Below are positions 40,679 through 49,202 of a DNA stretch of 64,000 bases, in pieces. Both the position numbers and the translations under genes were made by a program. Numbering within the stretch: position 1 is the first letter of the stretch; each line of letters starts with the position of its first letter. This DNA comes from GCA-2862585 sp965661345 (GTDB lineage Bacteria > Bacteroidota > Bacteroidia > Flavobacteriales > UBA7312). Where the stretch lies: contig CBFIDK010000002.1 of the NCBI GenBank assembly GCA_965661345.1, forward strand, positions 1 through 64,000, written 5' to 3'. The notes below the pieces were generated by a model. That model did not search any database, had not been told where the DNA came from, and worked only from the letters and a program-made list of their open reading frames with translations.

Positions 40679-41962
40679 TTAGTTTACACTAATCGAAAAA
40701 CTTGATGATGATTTTTTTTCATTTACATCTTCCGAATCAACAAAAGAACCGTCTTCGAGTGTTCGTGATACAGCACTGTATGGCCCAGAAATAATTTCTT
40801 GATCTTCTTCTAATCCGCTAAGAATTTGAATATACTCATCATCTTGAATGCCTGTAGTAACTTTTAAAATATTGGCCGAATTATCCTCAAGTGCAAAAAC
40901 GCATTCCATCTTTTCAGCTGGATTAGCAGTATCTTCTCTTGTAGTAACGGCTTGTATTGGCAAAGTCAGTACGCCATAAGCCCGTTCGGTTTGGATATCT
41001 ACCGTAGCGGTCATTCCTGGTCGGAAAGAAACCTCATCTAATATTCTAACCTTTACTTCAAAATTAGTAACCTGATCGGCACTCACACCCATTACATTGG
41101 CAGAGTTGGCAATTTCAGAAACTATGCCTTTATACACATTCCCTAAATAGGCATCTACTTCAATGAGTGCAGTATCGTTGAGGCTTACGCTGTTAATGTC
41201 GTTTTCATTGACCTCAACCGCAACTTCCATAAGTTTCAAATTGGCAAGTCTCAATAACTCTGTCCCTGCCATTTGGGCTGTACCTACTACGCGTTCTCCT
41301 AGCTCCACATTGAGGCGAGAAATAGTTCCGCCAATGGGTGCGTAAATGTTTGTTTTGTTAAGGTTTTCACGGGCTTCTCTCAAAGAGGCTTGAGCACTAG
41401 AAACCATATACTCTCCATCTTCTACACTCAAAACAGCAACCTTGTACGAGGCTTCTATCTTTTCAAATTCTGACTTCGAAATCGTACCGTTGTCAAATAG
41501 TATTTTATTTCTATTGAAATTCGACTCGCTTTCGGAAAGCTGGGCAATGGCTTTTTCTAAAGCCGATTTAGAAGTGTTTAAAGAGGCTTGACTTCTTTCC
41601 AACATTGATTGGTAAGTGTCGGGCTTTATCTTTAGCAAGAGGTCTCCTTTTTGGACCTTATCGCCTTCCATTACGTATAGGCTGACTATCTCACCGGAAA
41701 CATCTGGAGAAATTTTTACTTCAGTTTCTGGCTGTATCTTACCACTTGCCGAAACGGTTTCAATAATATCTCTTTTTTCCGTCTTTACGGTTTTTACGGT
41801 AATGGGATCTTCGGAAGAAATCCAGCCGACTTGAGTGGCTATAAAAATCAACAGCGAAATGCTACCAACCGCCATGCCCGAACGCTTCATCCATTTGTTA
41901 TTCTTTTTTCTTCCATAAAAGAACAAGGCGACACCAATTATAATAAAAAATACTGTTTTCAT
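40679..41962 (-). CDS. Efflux periplasmic adaptor (membrane fusion protein)
   Basis: A 427-residue HlyD/MacA-type adaptor. There are two hydrophobic helices at the N-terminus (about 1-16 and 30-45), then lipoyl-like segments (V-S-G-E-I-V-S-L-Y-V-M-E-G-D-K-V), a coiled-coil hairpin (about 110-185) and a beta-barrel (D-I-Q-T-E-R-A region). The double helix start is longer than usual; an ATG at residue 25 would give a typical single-anchor form. It pairs with the TolC gene 3 bp upstream. The inner-membrane pump (ABC or RND) is not in the window. Confidence 0.85.
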   Translation of the reverse strand: MKTVFFIIIGVALFFYGRKKNNKWMKRSGMAVGSISLLIFIATQVGWISSEDPITVKTVKTEKRDIIETVSASGKIQPETEVKISPDVSGEIVSLYVMEGDKVQKGDLLLKIKPDTYQSMLERSQASLNTSKSALEKAIAQLSESESNFNRNKILFDNGTISKSEFEKIEASYKVAVLSVEDGEYMVSSAQASLREARENLNKTNIYAPIGGTISRLNVELGERVVGTAQMAGTELLRLANLKLMEVAVEVNENDINSVSLNDTALIEVDAYLGNVYKGIVSEIANSANVMGVSADQVTNFEVKVRILDEVSFRPGMTATVDIQTERAYGVLTLPIQAVTTREDTANPAEKMECVFALEDNSANILKVTTGIQDDEYIQILSGLEEDQEIISGPYSAVSRTLEDGSFVDSEDVNEKKSSSSFSISVN

Positions 41963-41965
41963 AAT

Positions 41966-43330
41966 CTAAAAAGTAAGGGGTTTACCCATGTAAAAATCTA
42001 ACATTTTGGTTTTAAAAATGTAATCGTATTTGGCTTGCAATAGGTCTGTTTCAGCCCTAAACAAGGTGTTTTTTGCATTGTTGTAGTCGTAAGACGTTAT
42101 AAGCTGTAAATCGTATTTCTCTTGGGTGTACTGAAAAGACTGCTTTTGAAAATCTACTGTTTTTTTGGAAGCAATGTATTTCTTGTGGGCAGAAAGCGCA
42201 TCGTTTTGTGCTTGCTCAATTGTCTTTCTCAAATCGTTTTTGGATTGTTGCAAACTATATTGCGATTGTAACACACCTATTTTGGCCTGATTTATTCGAC
42301 TGTTGGCCTGCCAAGCATTAAATATTGGGATGCTCAAATTAAATCCAATGGATTGACTAACGTTGTCGTTGAATTGGTCTTCAAAAGAATAGTCTTCATA
42401 AATGGGATAAGGCAATAATGCTAGAGAATCGTAACCCACAAACTTTTGGCTTGCTGAAGAATAAGCTGTTCCTAAACTTGCCGACATGCTTAGTCGAGGG
42501 CTTCTTCCACCTTGCGCAATGGCCAATGATTTTTCGGAACTTTGCAACTTAGATTCTGCACTCTTTACATTTGGTAAATTTTCAACAGCCTGATTGTAAA
42601 CATCATCGGTATTCAATAGCGTAAATTGTTCGGAAGGCTCAACGTCAAAATCTTCAATGGTGAAATCAGTGGCAGAGGGTAAATCCAATAATTGTTTTAG
42701 ATTTAATAAGGCAATGTCTCTTTGACTTTCGGCATTGATAAGCTGTAATTCTTCTTGGGCTTTTTGGGCTTCGGTATTTAACAAGTCTCCCGCAGGTAAA
42801 CTTCCTACTTCTACCATATTGCTGATGCGTTGCACTTGCAACTCTGAAACGTCTACTTTTTGCTGACTGACCAAAATCAAGTCCGCATTGTAAAGCAATT
42901 GTAAGTAAGCCGTTACTATGTTTACAGAAATATCGTTAGCTATTTTTTCGGCATCGTACTTTGAGGCTAAATAATCGTAATTGCTTTTTCTGATTGAATT
43001 GATGTTCTGAAAGCCGTTAAAAAGGGTAACGGACGAACTCAGCCCAAAGCTATTATTGCGTATTCTATCAACCGTAATCTCGTTGGTTACGGGGTCAATG
43101 TTTCTTCCGAAATTGGTATTGTCAGAAATGTTTCCATTCAACGAGGGCAATAAGCCCATTTTGGATTGGAATAGATTTTGCTTTGATAAATCTGCATTTA
43201 AGTAGGCTTGCTTAATGGTCAAATTATTTTCTTGAGCATAGCGTAAGCATTCCTCTAATGTCCATAATTTTTGAGAAAATAAATCAAGTGATAGCGCACA
43301 ACAAAAAAGCAGAAAAATGACTTTTTTCAT
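41966..43330 (-). CDS. TolC family outer-membrane efflux protein
   Basis: A 454-residue protein with a signal peptide (M-K-K-V-I-F-L... ending L-F-S-Q) and two repeats of the OEP/TolC type, rich in Gln, Asn and Leu with long helices (for example around 170-235 and 370-440). The start is the ATG at 43330 rather than the TTG at 43339. It forms a trimeric outer-membrane channel that works with the adaptor encoded next. Confidence 0.88.
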   Translation of the reverse strand: MKKVIFLLFCCALSLDLFSQKLWTLEECLRYAQENNLTIKQAYLNADLSKQNLFQSKMGLLPSLNGNISDNTNFGRNIDPVTNEITVDRIRNNSFGLSSSVTLFNGFQNINSIRKSNYDYLASKYDAEKIANDISVNIVTAYLQLLYNADLILVSQQKVDVSELQVQRISNMVEVGSLPAGDLLNTEAQKAQEELQLINAESQRDIALLNLKQLLDLPSATDFTIEDFDVEPSEQFTLLNTDDVYNQAVENLPNVKSAESKLQSSEKSLAIAQGGRSPRLSMSASLGTAYSSASQKFVGYDSLALLPYPIYEDYSFEDQFNDNVSQSIGFNLSIPIFNAWQANSRINQAKIGVLQSQYSLQQSKNDLRKTIEQAQNDALSAHKKYIASKKTVDFQKQSFQYTQEKYDLQLITSYDYNNAKNTLFRAETDLLQAKYDYIFKTKMLDFYMGKPLTF

Positions 43331-43358
43331 AGGTAACAAAGTTAGATAAAACTATTGA

Positions 43359-43580
43359 CTATGCTCTTTGGTGTCTTTTGTACCTCGACCATACTACAGC
43401 CACAATGGCTAAAGCAATGTAAGGCATAGCCATAAGGTAAAGAATTCCATCATTAAGACCTGCTCCTATACTGCTTCCTCCCTCAATGTTGCTTTCCACA
43501 ACGGATTTACACATAGCGCACTGTGAAAAGGCCTGGACATTGGATAGAATAAAAACAAAAACTAATAGCACTCTTTTCAT
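43359..43580 (-). CDS. Small Cys-motif membrane protein of the oxidase operon
   Basis: A 73-residue protein with a signal-like N-terminus (M-K-R-V-L-L-V... ending A-F-S-Q), a C-A-M-C motif just after it, S-S-I-G-A-G-L-N-D-G-I-L-Y-L-M and one transmembrane helix. It is widespread in Bacteroidota next to DUF420 and SCO1 genes. The Cys pair beside Met could bind copper. A longer form starting at ATG 43598 is possible; 43580 gives a normal signal peptide. Function unproven. Confidence 0.7.
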   Translation of the reverse strand: MKRVLLVFVFILSNVQAFSQCAMCKSVVESNIEGGSSIGAGLNDGILYLMAMPYIALAIVAVVWSRYKRHQRA

Positions 43581-43590
43581 AGGTACAAAT

Positions 43591-44127
43591 TTAAGCATAA
43601 TACGGCATCATAAAAAGATAAACCATAACTCCTGTAATGGCTACATACATCCAGATTGGAAATGTCCATTTTACGATTTTTACGTGCTTTTGAAATTCGC
43701 CAGTAATTCCTCTGTAAATCGCCAGTAAAGCAAGTGGCAAGACAGGAATAGATAATAAAATGTGTGAAATGAGAATGAAAAAATAAGTAGGTCGAAGCCA
43801 GCCCTCACCACCATAAGGAACTGGCGAATTGGATAACTTTGAAATTACATAAGAGACTAAAAATATAGCCGATAAGATAAATGCACTCATCATAGAAATT
43901 CTATGTAGGGCTATCTTTTTGTTTTTAATCCAAACAAAACCTACGAAAAGAAGCACAGCTGTTGAAGCGTTTAATACAGCATGAAAAAATGGTAAAGACC
44001 TCAAATCGGCACCCCCAAAGGATAACCTCAAATCATCTGGCAAAAACATTAATCCAGCAACAGCCAACGGAATGATTACCGATAAAGCCACGATGAGTGG
44101 AATGTAAAATTTATCGTTTTGATTCAT
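43591..44127 (-). CDS. DUF420 membrane protein (oxidase assembly)
   Basis: A 178-residue protein with five membrane helices. Histidines in the DUF420 pattern are seen in the F-F-H-A-V-L-N segment, K-I-A-L-H-R, the S-H-I-L-L-S segment and Q-K-H-V-K. DUF420 (CtaM-like) proteins assist cytochrome aa3 or ba3 oxidase maturation in other bacteria. Its start overlaps the SCO1 stop by 17 bases, placing it in the oxidase operon. Confidence 0.82.
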   Translation of the reverse strand: MNQNDKFYIPLIVALSVIIPLAVAGLMFLPDDLRLSFGGADLRSLPFFHAVLNASTAVLLFVGFVWIKNKKIALHRISMMSAFILSAIFLVSYVISKLSNSPVPYGGEGWLRPTYFFILISHILLSIPVLPLALLAIYRGITGEFQKHVKIVKWTFPIWMYVAITGVMVYLFMMPYYA

Positions 44128-44797
44128 CTTTATCCTTCTTTGCTAAATTATATTCTGCCATTAACACTTTAATGTCGTCTATAAGTAAATCAATTTGATA
44201 ATCGTTAGTGCCATCATAAACGCCAATATTGTTTCCATTGTCATCTTCTCTCGCTCTTATTCTTCCTTCTTTATCAACGAGTACAAAATACTCTGAATGT
44301 AAAAATCCACCCTCAGCGGTACTGTCTTCCATTGCGCTGACTAAATAGTAATTTGCTATATCGTAAATGTCCGCTCTATCTCCAGTCACAAAGTTCCAAT
44401 TGGATAAATCGGCTTCCATTTTTTGAGCATATTCTAACAGTACTTCAGGCGTGTCGTATTCTGGAAAAACAGAATGAGAAATAATTTTTAATCCAGGGTA
44501 GTTTTCCAATTTTTGCTGTACGCGTCGCATATTATAAGTCATCACTGGACAAATGGTCGGACAAGTTGTAAAGATGAAATTGGCTAAATAAATACTTCCT
44601 TCGTAATCGTCTTGACTGACGGTTTCTCCAAACTGATTGGTAAAACTAAAATCTGGGATGTATTTATGCTGAGACTCATCTTCACCGCCTACATAAGGCA
44701 GGTGCGCAAAATTGTGATTGCCGTAGCTAAAGAAAATATAAATAGCTGAAGGCAGAATTAAAATGAGCGCCGCTAATAAGCCTTTATACTTCTTCAT
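44111..44797 (-). CDS. SCO1/SenC family copper chaperone
   Basis: A 228-residue thioredoxin-fold protein anchored by an N-terminal helix (about 5-24). The copper-binding Cys79 and Cys83 are in T-C-P-T-I-C-P, and the later His in F-L-H-S-E-Y completes the site. It delivers copper to the CuA or CuB centre of the oxidase and may act as a thiol reductase. Its start overlaps the COX4 stop (TAATG), and it lies in an operon with two COX3 genes and cyoE. Confidence 0.9.
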   Translation of the reverse strand: MKKYKGLLAALILILPSAIYIFFSYGNHNFAHLPYVGGEDESQHKYIPDFSFTNQFGETVSQDDYEGSIYLANFIFTTCPTICPVMTYNMRRVQQKLENYPGLKIISHSVFPEYDTPEVLLEYAQKMEADLSNWNFVTGDRADIYDIANYYLVSAMEDSTAEGGFLHSEYFVLVDKEGRIRAREDDNGNNIGVYDGTNDYQIDLLIDDIKVLMAEYNLAKKDKDESKR

Positions 44798-45114
44798 TAT
44801 AAGGTTCCAAATATATAGTGGCCTTCCGTTAGAAGGATAAACAATAGGTAAGGAATTAACACCACTGCAGGTAATAAGATAGAAAGCTTTAGTCCTTTCG
44901 CTTCATGACCTAAGTGCATGAACTCCATTACGATGTATGCCGCTTTTATAATTGTTAAAATAATAAAGATTAAGTTCAACAAGGTTGTTCCTAAAAACGA
45001 ATTATCGATTAGTACAGCTGGTTTAATAATTCCTAAAATAACCTCAATAGCGGTAACTATTAGAAGTATCCAAAATACTCTCCAAATCCACCATGTTCCT
45101 GTTTGCTCTGACAT
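44797..45114 (-). CDS. Cytochrome c oxidase subunit IV family protein
   Basis: A 105-residue protein with three membrane helices. It contains E-F-M-H-L-G-H-E-A-K-G-L-K, a histidine-bearing loop typical of prokaryotic COX4/CyoD-type subunits. The subunit stabilises heme-copper oxidases without a redox role. It lies between the COX3 gene and SCO1. Confidence 0.85.
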   Translation of the reverse strand: MSEQTGTWWIWRVFWILLIVTAIEVILGIIKPAVLIDNSFLGTTLLNLIFIILTIIKAAYIVMEFMHLGHEAKGLKLSILLPAVVLIPYLLFILLTEGHYIFGTL

Positions 45115-45133
45115 AATTTTATTTTTTGTGTTA

Positions 45134-46030
45134 TTATACTAAATAGAAGAATGTAAATACGAATACCCAAACTAAATCGACAAAGTGCCAATATAGTCCT
45201 ACTTTTTCGACCATTTCATAGTGCCCTCTTCTTTCGTATGTACCTTTGATTACGTTAATGAATATAACAATTAAGATGACCACCCCACTAAAGACGTGAA
45301 AACCGTGAAAACCAGTAATAAAGTAAAAGAAGTTTGCAAATAACTGATGCCCATATTCATTACGAACTAGATTAGCACCAAGTACTACTTCAGCATTGTT
45401 TAAGTAGGCCTGAGCTGCTGCATCACTTACTACAGATTTATCAGATAATCGAATTCCTAAATCAGGACGCTGAGCTAGTGCTTCTTTTACATCATCAATG
45501 GTAATGTTTACATCTTCAGCGTAAGAGTCTACTCCTACTAAATCGTAAATAGAATAAAAATGCGCATCTGCATCAACTACATGAACTATTTCATGATTTG
45601 GCAATTCGATACCGCCTTTGTCTCCGTGAATGAAATGCCCCCACTCCCAAGCCTGAGAGCCTAAAAAGGTAAATCCACCAATGATGGTTAGTAACATCCA
45701 AAGGGTTACCCCTTTTTTATCGTTTTTGTTTCCTGCATTTACCGCTAATACCATCGTTACTGAACTCATAATAAGAATGAATGTCATGAGTGCAACAAAT
45801 AATAAAGGATGATCGCCATGTAAGAATGGGAAGTGTGTAAAAACATCTTCTGCTACTGGCCATAAATGCGCATACTTAAAACGCATAAAACCATATGCAG
45901 CTAAAAATCCAGAGAAAGTAAGTGCATCGGAAACTAGGAAGAACCACATCATGAGCTTACCGTAGCTCGCAACAAATGGTTTCTCTCCACCAGACCATGC
46001 TTCTGTTTCATTTTTCGTAATGTCTGTCAT
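45134..46030 (-). CDS. Cytochrome c oxidase subunit III (long form with insertion)
   Basis: A 298-residue COX3 with seven helices. A periplasmic or cytoplasmic insertion of about 95 residues (after H-F-I-H-G-D-K-G-G, to V-R-N-E-Y-G-H-Q) separates two of them. Typical COX3 marks are G-F-H-G-F-H-V and Y-W-H-F-V-D-L-V-W-V. The start is the ATG at 46030; the TTG at 46057 is less likely. It follows a shorter COX3 paralog with a gap of 29 bases. Subunits I and II are not in the window. Confidence 0.88.
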   Translation of the reverse strand: MTDITKNETEAWSGGEKPFVASYGKLMMWFFLVSDALTFSGFLAAYGFMRFKYAHLWPVAEDVFTHFPFLHGDHPLLFVALMTFILIMSSVTMVLAVNAGNKNDKKGVTLWMLLTIIGGFTFLGSQAWEWGHFIHGDKGGIELPNHEIVHVVDADAHFYSIYDLVGVDSYAEDVNITIDDVKEALAQRPDLGIRLSDKSVVSDAAAQAYLNNAEVVLGANLVRNEYGHQLFANFFYFITGFHGFHVFSGVVILIVIFINVIKGTYERRGHYEMVEKVGLYWHFVDLVWVFVFTFFYLV

Positions 46031-46059
46031 TTTTTCTAGGTTTGAAAAGTTTTGCAATA

Positions 46060-46626
46060 TTAATGATTATATAGTAAAAACAGGAATAAATAAAGCCATA
46101 AAAAGTCAAGAAAGTGCCAAAAAATAGCACAAAGTTCAACTCCTAGATAATTATTACTGCTATACGCTCCACGTGAAGCCTTGAAAGTAGTAAACGCTAA
46201 AGCTACTAATCCGCCTCCTATGTGAAATAAATGCATAAGGGTAATAACATATAAAAATGACCCTGAGGCATTACTGCCTGGCCCTGTAAAGTATACACCA
46301 TTGGTGTATAGCGCTTCCCAAGTTATGTATTGAGACAAGGCAAAAGCCAATCCTAAAATAATGGTATACTTAAAGCCTTTTTTAGCCTTTTCAAGATCAT
46401 CATTTTTTATACTCTTCTTGGCCCAATTGATAGTAAAACTTGAAAGAATAATCAAGACAGTGCTTATGTAAAACCAAATAGGGAATTCAAATTCTAACCA
46501 ATTGCCTTCCGCTTTTCGCACCACATAGGCACTGGTAAGACCGGCAAAGATCATTGCCATACTAATCATCGAAATCCACAATAACGGCTTAGCCGATTTC
46601 TTTTTTTGTTCTTCAAATGTTGTCAT
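46060..46626 (-). CDS. Cytochrome c oxidase subunit III (short paralog)
   Basis: A 188-residue COX3-like protein with five helices. It has the family's L-M-H-L-F-H-I-G-G-G and F-W-H-F-L-D-F-L-W-L segments. It may be an early subunit or a paralog forming a heteromer with the longer COX3 downstream. The ATG overlaps the cyoE stop by 4 bases. Tandem COX3 genes are common in Bacteroidota oxidase loci. Confidence 0.87.
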   Translation of the reverse strand: MTTFEEQKKKSAKPLLWISMISMAMIFAGLTSAYVVRKAEGNWLEFEFPIWFYISTVLIILSSFTINWAKKSIKNDDLEKAKKGFKYTIILGLAFALSQYITWEALYTNGVYFTGPGSNASGSFLYVITLMHLFHIGGGLVALAFTTFKASRGAYSSNNYLGVELCAIFWHFLDFLWLYLFLFLLYNH

Positions 46627-47477
46627 AATAGTTTATCAATAACATAAATTAATTGTAAAATAGGAAGGTAAAAGAATGAGGCAAACATTAATTTTTTGGC
46701 ATCCTCATCTTTCAAGGTTTTAAAAAGGATAAGTGATTTTGTAAAAAACCATAGTCCAAGTAAAATAGCCAAAAGCATAGCTAAAATAGACATCTCTAAT
46801 GCTCCAGTAAAACTAAACACAGGTAACACTGATAATGGAATTAGGAAAAATGAATAAATCAGGGTTTTGGAAGCGGTATTTATGTCTTTACCTCCTGGCA
46901 ACATTTTAAAGCCAGCTCTTGTATAGTCATCATCACACACCCAAGCAATTGACCAAAAGTGTGGGAACTGCCAAATAAACTGAATGGCAAAAAGTATACC
47001 TGCCTCTATTGAAAAATTGTTCGTTACTGCAACCCATCCCAACATAAAAGGAATAGCGCCTGGAAAGGCTCCTACAAAAACCGAGAATGAGGTAGTTCGC
47101 TTTAAAGGCGTATATGCTAAAACGTATAGTAGTACCGATAAAGCACCAAAAAATCCGCAATAAAGGTTTATCATAAACAATAATAATACCCCTACTGCAC
47201 CCATAGTTACCGATAGGAAAAATGCCTGATTAACTTTCATCCTGCTTTTTGGCAAAGGACGGTCGGACGTTCTTTTCATGAGCTTATCCAAGTCCTTTTC
47301 AATGATTTGGTTAAAGCCATTAGAAGATGCCACTACCAAAAAACCACCAACAATTAAATAAAGCAAGTCGATTGAACTAAATGACCCACCAGCAATAAAA
47401 AAGCCGGCAATAGCTGAAAAGACAACACTTGTTGTTAGTCTGATTTTTGAAAGCTGAAGAATGTCGTTTAGAGACAT
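46623..47477 (-). CDS. cyoE: Protoheme IX farnesyltransferase
   Basis: A 284-residue UbiA-family prenyltransferase with nine helices. The first Asp-rich motif is N-Q-I-I-E-K-D-L-D-K-L-M-K-R-T in the first half, and the second near D-D-D-Y-T-R-A-G-F. It converts heme B to heme O, the precursor of heme A for the oxidase encoded downstream. It is the first gene of the leftward oxidase operon, with the palindrome at 47534-47550 57 bases upstream. Confidence 0.92.
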   Translation of the reverse strand: MSLNDILQLSKIRLTTSVVFSAIAGFFIAGGSFSSIDLLYLIVGGFLVVASSNGFNQIIEKDLDKLMKRTSDRPLPKSRMKVNQAFFLSVTMGAVGVLLLFMINLYCGFFGALSVLLYVLAYTPLKRTTSFSVFVGAFPGAIPFMLGWVAVTNNFSIEAGILFAIQFIWQFPHFWSIAWVCDDDYTRAGFKMLPGGKDINTASKTLIYSFFLIPLSVLPVFSFTGALEMSILAMLLAILLGLWFFTKSLILFKTLKDEDAKKLMFASFFYLPILQLIYVIDKLL

Positions 47478-47506
47478 TTTATAAGTGGTTGATTTATAGT
47501 TACTTA

Positions 47507-47550
47507 CAAATTAATTGAAAGGTTTTTTTCCAAAGTGTAAATTTACCACT
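47507..47550 (-). promoter_or_regulatory. Putative cyoE/oxidase operon promoter with palindrome shared with pfkA
   Basis: The 129-bp gap 47478-47606 contains AGTGTAAATTTACCACT at 47534-47550, 16 of 17 bases identical to the element before pfkA (5784-5800). Twenty bases downstream on the minus strand is TTAATTTG (47514-47507), one base off the -7 consensus. Shared operator function is inferred. Confidence 0.4.
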
Positions 47551-47606
47551 TTTTCTATTTTCAAAGCGCTCTAAAAAGAATAAATATGTTGTTATTTAGA
47601 AATGGT

Positions 47607-49178
47607 CTAAAAATCGTAGTAAATGTTCCTCAAGTCTGTTTTAATAGCAAAAAATAAGTATTGATTTTTAGACACAGAAGTTAAGTCTTCAGCAACTCTG
47701 TTGCTGACTCCGACTTCTACTTTTAAATTCGTAACAGGGTTAATCAAATAGCCTAATCTAACATCTACAAATTGAAAATCAGTGGTATTTCCTTGAGCTA
47801 CCTCATTTCCATAATTCTGTCTACTGTCATTGTATGACAGTAAAATGTCACTTCCGTAGTTTCTCGAATCGCCATCAATTTCCCCGCCTTTTTTGGCTAT
47901 AATCACTTTAAGGTCAGCGGTCCATCTGTTCTTTCGATACCTTAAAATATTAACATTCTCAAAAAAGCTTGCGCCAAACGGATGCGCTAAAGGTTGAGAA
48001 TAATGTGTATAAGCTAAAATTGGGTTTTTGTGGCTAAAAGTAAATGGTCTTGCGGAATTTATTTCGGTTTGAAAACTTAAGTTCTCGTAACCAAATAAAT
48101 CAAAACATTTGAATCCTATTTGTCCTCCAAATTTATTCGCCCAATAGCCGATATTAGCCCTCAATTCAGCCAAGGTAAATTCATCTAAAACCAATTGACC
48201 GTATAAGTGCGAAAGGTTAGAAAGTTTATACTTAAAGCCTAAACCAATAATGGCATTTCCTTGTCTTGAATACGAAATAGAATATTCAACAGGCCTGTAA
48301 AAAATTATTGGATTTAGGTAATTTATGTTAAAGACATTGCCTAAGCTATCTTCTCCAATGAGTATGGTTTCAAATAAACTCAATGTTAATCGATTGCCAA
48401 TATTTGCACTCAAATAATGCGTTGCATTAAATTTTTCTCGACTAATGTCATTGGGATCTGTAACCCAATCCAAATATTGTAAGCTTGAGAAAAGATTGAC
48501 GTATTTTATCTTCCAAACATTTGTAGTGAGTTTGAAATAAGGGTAATTGAAGGTGTTATCAGAAAGCAACATGGATCGGTAGCCATCGCCAAAAAAGTGT
48601 TTGCCATGACCTATCTCAAAGTTGAAGTATTTGTTAGCATCATAATTCACATAGGCTTGTGAAGCATAAAAGTCAATATCCGAATTCGCTTCAATAAGTC
48701 TTGCCATTCCTTGGCCAGGAACAACCCTATCGTTTGTCAAAATATAATCAAGAACATAGTCAGATACATTCATCTGATTTTCATAAAAAGATGTGTTAAA
48801 TCGGACTTTATTGCCAATCCTTCCTTTTAGCTCTATCCCTCGAGTGTTAACATATCTGTTTTCGTTATCAGACCCCAACTCTAGGTGCATCAGAGGATTA
48901 ACATAAAATTCGTAATCCTTTGCTTTTACAAAAAACAAATTCTCGTTCAGAAAATTATATAGATACGTTTTTTTAGTTTCTATTAGGGAAATAGAAGTAT
49001 AGTAGGTAGAATCGTTTACAGATAATTTATAGGGTTTGATAGACGTGTGCTCCGAAACGCCAATTGCATGAAAGTCTTTTTCAAAGTTGGCATAATATGT
49101 ATGACTTAAAGGAGAATTGTATTGAGCAAATGACACCTTAAAGAAGAGCAGTAGTAGTGGAAAAAGTATTCTTTTCAT
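47607..49178 (-). CDS. Wzi/RemB-like outer-membrane protein
   Basis: A 523-residue beta-barrel with signal peptide (M-K-R-I-L-F... ending S-F-A-Q). The N-terminal domain contains R-G-I-E-L-K-G-R-I-G and a conserved G-H-G-K-H-F-F-G-D-G-Y-R-S motif that resembles the Wzi capsule-assembly family; gliding protein RemB of flavobacteria has the same architecture. Both roles concern surface polysaccharide, and the gene sits directly after the polysaccharide locus (24 bp after the GT4 gene). Which role applies cannot be decided from the sequence. Confidence 0.72.
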   Translation of the reverse strand: MKRILFPLLLLFFKVSFAQYNSPLSHTYYANFEKDFHAIGVSEHTSIKPYKLSVNDSTYYTSISLIETKKTYLYNFLNENLFFVKAKDYEFYVNPLMHLELGSDNENRYVNTRGIELKGRIGNKVRFNTSFYENQMNVSDYVLDYILTNDRVVPGQGMARLIEANSDIDFYASQAYVNYDANKYFNFEIGHGKHFFGDGYRSMLLSDNTFNYPYFKLTTNVWKIKYVNLFSSLQYLDWVTDPNDISREKFNATHYLSANIGNRLTLSLFETILIGEDSLGNVFNINYLNPIIFYRPVEYSISYSRQGNAIIGLGFKYKLSNLSHLYGQLVLDEFTLAELRANIGYWANKFGGQIGFKCFDLFGYENLSFQTEINSARPFTFSHKNPILAYTHYSQPLAHPFGASFFENVNILRYRKNRWTADLKVIIAKKGGEIDGDSRNYGSDILLSYNDSRQNYGNEVAQGNTTDFQFVDVRLGYLINPVTNLKVEVGVSNRVAEDLTSVSKNQYLFFAIKTDLRNIYYDF

Positions 49179-49202
49179 TTCACAACAAAAGTAATTAAAA
49201 GA

